Positions 16,843 to 25,500 of a DNA stretch of 64,000 bases are shown here, one piece after another; the first letter of the stretch is position 1, and each line of letters begins with the position of its first letter. The notes below the pieces were generated by a model that was not told where the DNA came from, ran no database searches, and worked only from the letters and a program-made list of their open reading frames with translations. A program made the translations under genes and the position numbers. This stretch comes from Verrucomicrobiales bacterium. GTDB lineage: Bacteria > Verrucomicrobiota > Verrucomicrobiia > Methylacidiphilales > JAAUTS01. The stretch covers positions 1 to 64,000 of the forward strand of contig JAIRPN010000009.1 in assembly GCA_031256975.1 (NCBI GenBank), written 5' to 3'.

Positions 16843-19323
16843 TTACGGCACTTCAACCGGCTCCAGCTTCCAAATATTCCGGGCATAATCGTTGATCGAA
16901 CGGTCACTGGAAAACTTGCCCAGGCGCGCCGTGTTCAGCAGCGACATCTTCGCCCAGCGCAAGCGGTCACTGTAAACCTTGTCCAGTTCATCCTGCGCCC
17001 GGCAATAATCGGCGTAATCCGCCAATACCATGAACGGGTCACCGCCGCCCAACAGGCTGTGCATCAGGGGCGCCAAGGTGTCATGCGGATCGTTCGGGAT
17101 GAAATGCCGCGATCCCAGCCAGTCGACCACGGCCCGCAGTTCCTCGTTGGAATTATAGTAATCGTAAGGATTGTAGCCCTTTTGCTTGAGTTCCTCGACT
17201 TCTTCAACCTTGAGGCCGAAGATGAAAATATTGTCCTTACCCACCTCTTCCAGAATCTCGACATTGGCACCGTCGAGGGTCCCCATGGTTACCGCACCAT
17301 TCAGGCCGAGTTTCATATTGCCCGTACCGGAGGCCTCCTTGCCTGCCGTGGAGATTTGCTCGGAAACATCGGCGGCAGGAATGATCTGTGACGCCAAGGA
17401 CACACGGTAATTCGGCATGAATACCACCTTGAGCTTGCCCTTGATCCGTTCATCGTTGTTGATCACCGCGGCAACCGAGTTGATCGCCTTGATAATGCAT
17501 TTGGCCACCTGATAACCGGGGGCCGCTTTGGCGCTAAAGATAAAGACACGCGGATTCATCTGGTAATCGGGGTTCTGCAGCAAGCGACGGTACAGGGTCA
17601 GGATATAAAGCAAGTTCAGGTGCTGGCGCTTATATTCATGCAGGCGTTTGATCTGCACGTCGAAAATGGCCTCCGGGTTGACAAGCACCCCGCACTCACG
17701 CTCGATCACCTTGGCCAGATGAGCCTTGTTCACCAGCTTGATATCGAGGATTTGTTGCAGCACCTCTTTCTCATCGGCGATTTTTTCCAAATCGTGCAAT
17801 TTGTCGAGGTCGGTGATCCATTCGTCACCAATGCGACTCGTGATAAATTCACTCAGCGGTTGGTTGATCGACAGCAGCCAGCGGCGCGGTGTCACGCCAT
17901 TGGTCACGTTGTTGATTTTGTTCGGCCACAGTTCGTCGAAAGACTTGAACAGTTTTTCCTTGAGCAGCTTGGTATGCAATTCCGCCACGCCATTGACCGA
18001 GAAACTGCCGACCACCGCCAAATGCGCCATGCGCAGCATTTGCACCGGCCCCTCCTCGATCAACGAAAGTTCACGCTTCTTGGCGTCATCACCGGGCCAC
18101 TTTGCCTCCACTTCCTTCAGGAAACAGCCGTTAATTTCAAAAATAATCTGCAAATGGCGGGGCAATACCTTGCCAAACAGCGGCACGCTCCAGCGCTCCA
18201 GCGCTTCAGGCATCAGGGTGTGATTGGTATAGGCGAAAATCCTGGTAACCATGCCCCAAGCCTTGGTCCACGGCACATCGTATTCATCAAGCAACAGGCG
18301 CATCAATTCTGCCACCGCCACCGCCGGATGGGTGTCATTCAACTGGACCGCGATCTTCTCCGGCAACAATTCGATATTGTCCCCGTGCTCACGATGAAAG
18401 CGACGCAAAATATCGCGCAGGGAACAGGCAACGAAGAAATATTGCTGGATCAGGCGCAATTCCTTGCCGTTTTCCGTGCTGTCGTTCGGGTACAAAACCT
18501 TCGAGATCACCTCGCCAAGGTTCTTGTTTTGCAAGGCCTCGACATAACCTCCCGCGTTGAAAGCCTCGAAATCCAATTCTTCCTTGGCATGGGAACGCCA
18601 CAGACGCAAAAAATTGACCGAGCTGCCGTCATAACCACAAATCGGCGTATCGTGCGGAACCCCGACCACCGTGCGGGTGTCCACCCACTTGGCACGGTAA
18701 TTCCCCTTCTCGTCAAAAACATTCTCCACCCGTCCGAACAATTGCACTTCCTGGCTGGTCTCCGAACGGACAATTTCCCAAACGTCGCCGAATTTCATCC
18801 ATTCGTCCGGACGTTCCACCTGATAACCATTCTTGAACTCCTGCTTGAACAAGCCGAATTCGTAATTGATGCCGTAGCCAACCGCCGGCAAATCGAGGGT
18901 TGCCAGCGAATCAAGGAAGCAGGCTGCCAAGCGGCCAAGGCCGCCGTTGCCCAGCGCCATGTCATATTCCTCGTCGCGGATCTCGCGCATGCCCAAGCCG
19001 AGGTCTTCCAAGGCGCGGGTTGCCTCATCGAAGATGCCGATGTTGATCAAATTATTGCCAAGCAGGCGGCCCATCAGGAATTCCAGCGACAGGTAATAAA
19101 CACGACGAACCTTTTGCTTGGCGTGCTCGCCCTGCGTGGCGATCATGCGTTCAATGATCCGTTCCTGGGTTGTCCTTGACAGTGAAAACCACCAGTCGTG
19201 CCGTGAGGCAGTGGAGAGGTCACGCGCCAATTCATAACGCAAATTGCGCAGGATGGCATTGCGGACGGGTTCGGTATGCAGCAGGGAAGGAACGATATTT
19301 TCGGTTATTTTTTTCTTACGCAT
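16843..19323 (-). CDS. glgP: Glycogen phosphorylase
   Basis: An 826-residue GT35 enzyme that releases glucose-1-phosphate from glycogen. Visible motifs are [64 protein letters not shown] and the PLP-lysine region [16 protein letters not shown], whose Lys forms the Schiff base. The usual sequence there is NMKFALNGA, so the two residues after the Lys differ. Full length for the family. A 116-bp gap separates it from the upstream dacA-like gene on the same strand. Confidence 0.96.
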   Translation of the reverse strand: MRKKKITENIVPSLLHTEPVRNAILRNLRYELARDLSTASRHDWWFSLSRTTQERIIERMIATQGEHAKQKVRRVYYLSLEFLMGRLLGNNLINIGIFDEATRALEDLGLGMREIRDEEYDMALGNGGLGRLAACFLDSLATLDLPAVGYGINYEFGLFKQEFKNGYQVERPDEWMKFGDVWEIVRSETSQEVQLFGRVENVFDEKGNYRAKWVDTRTVVGVPHDTPICGYDGSSVNFLRLWRSHAKEELDFEAFNAGGYVEALQNKNLGEVISKVLYPNDSTENGKELRLIQQYFFVACSLRDILRRFHREHGDNIELLPEKIAVQLNDTHPAVAVAELMRLLLDEYDVPWTKAWGMVTRIFAYTNHTLMPEALERWSVPLFGKVLPRHLQIIFEINGCFLKEVEAKWPGDDAKKRELSLIEEGPVQMLRMAHLAVVGSFSVNGVAELHTKLLKEKLFKSFDELWPNKINNVTNGVTPRRWLLSINQPLSEFITSRIGDEWITDLDKLHDLEKIADEKEVLQQILDIKLVNKAHLAKVIERECGVLVNPEAIFDVQIKRLHEYKRQHLNLLYILTLYRRLLQNPDYQMNPRVFIFSAKAAPGYQVAKCIIKAINSVAAVINNDERIKGKLKVVFMPNYRVSLASQIIPAADVSEQISTAGKEASGTGNMKLGLNGAVTMGTLDGANVEILEEVGKDNIFIFGLKVEEVEELKQKGYNPYDYYNSNEELRAVVDWLGSRHFIPNDPHDTLAPLMHSLLGGGDPFMVLADYADYCRAQDELDKVYSDRLRWAKMSLLNTARLGKFSSDRSINDYARNIWKLEPVEVP

Positions 19324-19439
19324 AATCCGGCTTTCTTGAAAACCTCTGCATTATTCTAACTATGCCACCAAAAGCAAGGTATTATCCCGATTAATTTCAG
19401 GAGTGATTGCAAGAAATTAAGCCGACGAAACAACCGTGA

Positions 19440-20879
19440 TTACTTGGATTCGACCTGGATGACCACTCGCACCGAAGTGTTAGGATCACCATTGGCGAGC
19501 TGGATCGACGGAGGCAGGTTCAATTTGACCTGCCGCTCATAATTGCCTGCCTTGTTAATGCCCAACAAATCCACGGGAAACACTTGCAGGATACCGCCGG
19601 GTTTCCACGAGGAATCGCGCACCACAACCTTGACGGTTTCCGGAATCAAACGGATTTCCGTCACCCGCAGGAATGGTCTGAGGCCACGAACCGACGGCGA
19701 TTGCACCGCGAGGTCCATGGTCCGGGGATTTTCCAATCTGACCCGGATCACCGCCGGTTCAAAGCGGTCGACCACCGAGCCATCCGGCAGGTTCTTGACC
19801 ATGTTGTCGCTCAGGGTGAAATCAGCCACCCCGGGTACCGCGCGCGACAAATCCAGCTGGATGTTCAAATTACGTCCCGCAATATCCGCTTTCTGCGGAA
19901 TGCGCAAATCCATATTGACCGGTTTGGTCGGCATGTTGGAAATGTACATATTCGACGGCACGTTGATAAACTCGACACTTGCCGTGGCCCCCACCGACTT
20001 GGTGTCCTGCAGGGAACTGCGGTAATAACGTTCGGTGGCATAGGAACCGATAATGGCCAAGACCAGCGCCACAGCCCACATGGCGCCCGAAATCAAGCGA
20101 TGACGCCGCCGGTTCTCATTCTGGAACTTCACGCCCAGCAACCCCAACAGGCGGTCCTCCATCTCATCAACCGAATTGGCGATTAGCGGCTGGATATTGC
20201 CCTGATGAACGTAGGAAACCACCCCGCGCTGCTCGGAAACCACCAGCACCGCTGCGTCGCAACGCTGGGTCAGCCCAATGGCGGCCAGATGACGGGTCCC
20301 CAACTCCACGTCGGCTCCCTCGGCGGTTGCCAGCGGCAAAACTGCGCCAACACGCACAATCTTTCCCTGCCGCACAATCACCGCGCCATCATGACGGGGC
20401 GCATAGGTGTTGAAAATCGACAGGATCATCGAGCGGTTCAAGCGAACCTCCACATCCTCGCCGCCACTGACCAACGATTCCACCTCGAACTGGCGGGGAA
20501 ATACAAACAAGGCACCGCGCCGCAGCTTCGCCAAATCCCACAGTGCCTGGGCCATTTCCTTGACAATTTCCTCCGACTGGAAGGTCCGGGGCCGGAACAG
20601 ATTGCCACGGCTGGCCGACTGGTAAATGCGGGTCAACTCCGGCAAAAAGGACAGAAACAGCGCGATGCCGATAAGGAACAGCAAAGGAATAGTTAACAGA
20701 ATGGCAAAAGGCAGCTTGCACCAAACCACAATGGCGGCAAAAAAACCGAAAATCAGCGCCGAGTAAATCAGGTTGAGCAAACGAGGGTAGGCCAGCAACC
20801 ACCCCATCAGGATACGCAACACCAATGTACACAGGACGATGTCCAAGGCGTGCCGCAACAAATCAACACTCGTTCGCAT
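19440..20879 (-). CDS. dacA: Membrane diadenylate cyclase (CdaA/DacA) fused to a YbbR/CdaR-like domain
   Basis: A 479-residue protein. Residues 10-80 hold three transmembrane helices. A DisA_N/DAC domain follows, with DGAVIV (164-169) and GTRHLAAIGLTQ (194-205); the usual RHR appears as RHL. A fourth membrane helix spans about 263-281. Residues about 300-479 look like YbbR repeats (FINVPSNMYISNMPTKPVNM, RFEPAVIRVRLENPRTMDL, ITEIRLIPETVKVVV-like strands). In Firmicutes, cyclase CdaA and regulator CdaR are separate neighbouring proteins that form a complex; here they are one chain. The product would be c-di-AMP from two ATP. It lies 27 bp downstream of the unknown membrane protein gene. Confidence 0.82.
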   Translation of the reverse strand: MRTSVDLLRHALDIVLCTLVLRILMGWLLAYPRLLNLIYSALIFGFFAAIVVWCKLPFAILLTIPLLFLIGIALFLSFLPELTRIYQSASRGNLFRPRTFQSEEIVKEMAQALWDLAKLRRGALFVFPRQFEVESLVSGGEDVEVRLNRSMILSIFNTYAPRHDGAVIVRQGKIVRVGAVLPLATAEGADVELGTRHLAAIGLTQRCDAAVLVVSEQRGVVSYVHQGNIQPLIANSVDEMEDRLLGLLGVKFQNENRRRHRLISGAMWAVALVLAIIGSYATERYYRSSLQDTKSVGATASVEFINVPSNMYISNMPTKPVNMDLRIPQKADIAGRNLNIQLDLSRAVPGVADFTLSDNMVKNLPDGSVVDRFEPAVIRVRLENPRTMDLAVQSPSVRGLRPFLRVTEIRLIPETVKVVVRDSSWKPGGILQVFPVDLLGINKAGNYERQVKLNLPPSIQLANGDPNTSVRVVIQVESK

Positions 20880-20906
20880 ATGGCAGGACTGCAGCCAGCC
20901 TAGACT

Positions 20907-22376
20907 TTAGGAAGTTCCGGGCAAGACATAACCGACAGTCACCTTGCCGTCCTCGATTTTCTGTATCTGGTAGTTGCGTGAAATATTGAACCCGCGCATT
21001 ACTTCCTGGATTGAACCATAAAGCTGCAACCACAAGCGATTGCCAACCGCGCTCGGCAATACCGCATCGCCAATGTACACGTCACACTTGTAGAAAGTCA
21101 CCGCGTTTTCATTGGCCTGGAAATACAGATCGTAGCGCAACAGGAAATTCTTGCCGAAACAGGAAGTCTGCTGCAAGAAGCGCAACTTGGTCGGCAGTGC
21201 GTAGAAACGGAGTTTTTCCATCGACACCCCCAAGGTACCGGACAGCGTGTCCTGGCGGAACGAGACCAGCTTGTCCAATGCCGTATTGATTTCGGCATTA
21301 TCCAAGGTCACTGACAAATCCGATTTCTTCAGGTCTTTCAGCGTGTCGCCCTGGGAGATGTACAACAGCTTGTACAACTTGTCCAACGACACTTCTTCGG
21401 GCGCCCCGGTTGCCGGAGCCTTGGCTTCCTGCGCCGTGTATTCGACCATCAGGCCCGGCGCATTGAAGACGCGAATCACATAAAACGCGTAAATCCCCAT
21501 GAAAATCACCGAGACCAGCAGCATGATAAACTCAAGGAACCCGCTGATGCGGCTTTGGAATACCGCATAATAGAAACAGAACAAAGCGACCAAGGCGCTG
21601 GTAACCAAGAAAATCACCACGATGGTCATGGTCTGCTGCGAGGCCACGGTGTTCGAGATATTCACCGGTTTAAGCTGCTCGATGAAAGTCTTCAAGCGAT
21701 CTTCACGGCGCTGTTCGTAAATCTGGCTGATCTCCTGCTTGGTATGCCATTGCCCCTCGAACAACACCTTGCCTTCCTTGAGCAGGGCTTGGCGGTCAAG
21801 CCAAGGCTTCAAATACTGGTCCACTTGCGAAGCCAGGTCGGAATACTGCGACTTGAATTGCTCACCGGCGGCCAGCTTGGCATTCAAATCGTCCAGCTTG
21901 TAGTCATTGGCATCAACAAATTGCTCGGTAGTGAACTCCTTGAAAGCCTTGTCCTTCTCCTTGACCTTTTCCTCCTGCTGGCTCTTCCGGCCATCCAGAA
22001 CGGCATGGTACTTGGTCAGGTCGACAGTCAGGGATTTCTTCAACTCCGGATAACTCTTAATCAGGTTATCGTACTGCGAGATGATGTTGTGAATGTTGTC
22101 GTCCGGCAAATTCTGGTCTTCATCGACATAATACGGAACGATATCGATCAGCATGTTCAACTGGCGGGCCGTCCGCTTGTCCTCTTCGTCGGTAATGAAC
22201 AGTGCCGGGTCCTTTTTTTCCACCACCTTGGCACGAATCACCTGCAGTCTTCCGTCTCCGGTTTTGACAATGGCATAGACATTGGTTTGGGGTTTGTCAC
22301 CATTATCAGCGTCCTGCGCAAACGCCCAAGGAGCCACCAACATCAAAAGCAAGCCGATCGACAAAAATCTTTTCAT
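20907..22376 (-). CDS. Exported membrane protein of unknown function, upstream of dacA
   Basis: 489 residues, not recognised. A signal peptide (MKRFLSIGLLLMLVAPWAFA) is followed by a short beta-rich region. A long charged, probably coiled-coil helical part spans about 90-240 and includes VLFEGQWHTKQEI. Two transmembrane helices (about 249-271 and 281-302) precede a C-terminal domain of about 180 residues. I chose the ATG at 22376, which has GGAG about 9 bases upstream and starts exactly at the signal peptide; a longer in-frame form would place it internally. The 27-bp gap to dacA implies one transcript, so a link to c-di-AMP signalling or envelope stress is possible but unproven. Confidence 0.7.
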   Translation of the reverse strand: MKRFLSIGLLLMLVAPWAFAQDADNGDKPQTNVYAIVKTGDGRLQVIRAKVVEKKDPALFITDEEDKRTARQLNMLIDIVPYYVDEDQNLPDDNIHNIISQYDNLIKSYPELKKSLTVDLTKYHAVLDGRKSQQEEKVKEKDKAFKEFTTEQFVDANDYKLDDLNAKLAAGEQFKSQYSDLASQVDQYLKPWLDRQALLKEGKVLFEGQWHTKQEISQIYEQRREDRLKTFIEQLKPVNISNTVASQQTMTIVVIFLVTSALVALFCFYYAVFQSRISGFLEFIMLLVSVIFMGIYAFYVIRVFNAPGLMVEYTAQEAKAPATGAPEEVSLDKLYKLLYISQGDTLKDLKKSDLSVTLDNAEINTALDKLVSFRQDTLSGTLGVSMEKLRFYALPTKLRFLQQTSCFGKNFLLRYDLYFQANENAVTFYKCDVYIGDAVLPSAVGNRLWLQLYGSIQEVMRGFNISRNYQIQKIEDGKVTVGYVLPGTS

Positions 22377-22594
22377 GAAAATCTCCAAAATTGCAAAAAA
22401 TACAAAGGACGAATTTAAAGGCTGACCGTCAATGGTCAATCTTTACTAGCAACTAATTTTTAATCGTTTAATTCACTCCTCTTTACCTTGCCAATCATCA
22501 ATCCATTCGATAAGACGCATAATCCGTCAAAATATTGGGGATTTTTACAATTTTTCGCCCCTTGCGGCAAAAACTGGTCTACATTCAAAGTTTC

Positions 22595-25500
22595 ATGTCC
22601 ACTCACGATTTCATCAGACTGCGCGGCGCACGGGAAAACAACCTCAAGGGCTTTGACCTGGATATTCCGCTCAATCGCTTTATCGTCGTCACCGGGCTCA
22701 GCGGTTCGGGCAAATCCTCCCTCGCCTTCGATACCATCTACGCCGAGGGACAACGCCGTTACACCGAGACCTTCTCGCCCTACACCCGCCAGTTCCTCGA
22801 GCGCATGAACAAGCCCAAGGTCGACGCCATCGAGGGCATCCCGCCGGCCATCGCGTTAAGCCAGGTCAATTCAGTGCGCACCTCGCGCAGCACGGTCGGC
22901 TCGATGACCGAGGTTGCCGACCACCTGAAATTGTTGTTCCCTCTGCACGCCGAACTGCACAGCCCAGTGAGCGGGCAACGCATCCAGCCGTGGACGGCGG
23001 GACAGGTCGCCGACGAATTGCTGGCCAAGCACGCCGACAGCCAAGTCCTGATCACCTTCGAGGTCCCCTTCCCGCCCAAGACCAAATGGCCGGAAATCGT
23101 CGCCTTTCTGCAAGCCCAGGGTTTCATCCGTATTTACGCTGGCGGCAAGACCCTGCGTATCGACGAACTTCACTCTTCGCCCTTCACTACTCACTCCTCC
23201 ATCCCCGTGGTGGCCGACCGCCTCAGCTCCAGCGCCGACAACAAATCCCGCCTGATCGAGGCCATCCAGTCCGCCTTTCAGTACGGCAAGGGCCTCATCA
23301 AGCTGATCCTGCCGGACCATCAAATCCTGTCGTTTTCCAACAAATACCTCGACCCTGCCGACCATCGCGAATACACCGCCCCCAGCTCCTCGTTGTTTTC
23401 CTTCAACAACCCGATCGGCGCCTGCCCGCTGTGCAACGGCTTCGGCCGCACCATCGACATCGATTACGACCTCGCCCTGCCCGACCGGAATCTCAGCATC
23501 GACGACGGCGTGGTGAAATGCTTCAGCGGCGAGACTATGCAGAACTGCCAAAAGGACCTGCTCAAGGCCTGCCGCAAGCACAAGATTCCCACCGACATCC
23601 CCTTCTGCCAGCTCCCCAAAAAGCAACAGGACTTCGTCATCCACGGCGAAATCAGCGAGGGCAAGAACCTGGAGGAATCCTACGACGACGGCGAATGGTA
23701 CGGCGTGAAGGGCTTCTTCCGCTGGCTGGAAATGCGTACCTACAAAATGAACGTGCGCATCCTGCTGGCCCGTTACCGCGCTTACAACGAATGTTCCGCC
23801 TGCCACGGCAACCGCTTCAAGCCCGAGACCCTGCTGTGGACACTGAACGGCAGGAACCTCGCGCAAATCAACAGCACGCCCATCCGCGACCTTGAACCCT
23901 GGTTCAGCGCCATCGCGCCCAAGGACGAATCCGCCAACATCCTCCTCCACCAAATCACTTCGCGCCTGCGTTACCTCAACCAGGTCGGCCTCGGTTACCT
24001 CACCCTCGGACGCGCCAGCCGCACCCTGAGCGGCGGCGAACTGCAACGCGTCAACCTCACCACCTGCCTCGGCACCTCGCTCACCGGCACCCTGTTCGTC
24101 CTCGACGAACCCAGCATCGGCCTGCACCCGCGCGACACCATTCAACTCACCAACGTGCTGCAAAGCCTCTCCCTCCAGGGCAACACCGTCATGGTGGTCG
24201 AGCACGATGGCACCATGATCGCCGCCGCCGACCACCTGATTGAACTCGGCCCCCGCAGCGGTGCCGGGGGCGGCAACTTGGTCCTCAACGCCAGTGTTGA
24301 TGAATTGAAGATGGCAGATGGAAGATGGAAAATGAAAAAAACGGCGGCAGCCAAATCTGCCGTCTCCCGTCTGCCATCTTCCATCACCCTCCAATACCTC
24401 AGCGGTGAACGCAGCATCCCATTGCCCGAAAAACGCCGCCCGGTCACGGGTGCCACCCAGTGGCTCGAATTCCAGGGCGCAGGCAAACACAACCTGCACG
24501 ACCTCGATTTCCGCATCCCGCTGCACACCTTCACCGCCATCACCGGCGTCAGCGGCTCGGGCAAATCCACCCTGGTCAACGAAATCATCTACAAGCACCT
24601 GTCCCTGCACTTCAACCGCAACGTCAGCGAAGCCGGAACACTCCGGAAACTCAGCGGCGCGCAACAGCTCGACGACGTATTGATCATCGACCAGAGCCCG
24701 CTGACCCGCAGCGCGCGCAGCACCCCGCTGGTCTACGTCGGCGCCTACGACCAGGTGCGCGAACTGTTCGCCATGACCGAGTCGGCACAACAGCTCGGCC
24801 TCAACGCCGGCGCCTTCTCCTTCAACAGCGGCACCGGACGCTGCCCGCGCTGCAGCGGCACCGGCTACGAGAAAATCGAAATGCAATTCCTCTCCGACGT
24901 ATTCGTCAAATGCCCCGTCTGCGAAGGCCGCCGCTTCCAAGACCACGTCCTCAAGGCCCAATACCGCGGCAAATCCATCGACGACATCCTCAACATGACC
25001 GTCAGCGAGGGGATTAAATTCTTCAACGCAGAGACGCCGAGGACGCAGAGTACACCGAAAGCAATTAAATCATCCCAACAGATCATCTCCGCATTGCAAC
25101 TCCTGGAACAAGTCGGCTTGGGTTATCTGACTCTCGGACAACCTACCAATCAACTCTCCGGCGGCGAAGCCCAACGCCTGAAACTCGTCACCGAACTAAT
25201 CCAAACCCAAGACACCTCTCAAAAAAAATCTCCGCGCCTCCGCGCCTCCGCGGTTAACCAAAAATCCAAGCTCATCATCCTCGACGAACCCACCACCGGC
25301 CTGCACTACGAAGACATCCGCGTGCTATTGCAGGTGCTGCAATCGCTGGTCGACCGTGGCAACACCCTGATCGTCATCGAGCACAACATGGAAGTGGTCA
25401 AATGCGCCGACCACATCCTCGACCTCGGCCCCGAGGCGGGCGACCAAGGCGGCCAAATCATTGCCACCGGCACCCCGGAGGACATCGCCGCCAACAGCAA

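Noticed and set aside
17620-19179. A 519-codon open frame antisense to glgP
   Set aside because: It mirrors the conserved glycogen phosphorylase frame, has no motif and no ribosome site.
22871-24961. A 696-codon open frame antisense to uvrA
   Set aside because: Codon bias of the GC-rich uvrA gene keeps the opposite strand open; the translation is low complexity in Gly/Ala/Val and Glu with no recognisable domain, while the plus strand encodes a clear UvrA.
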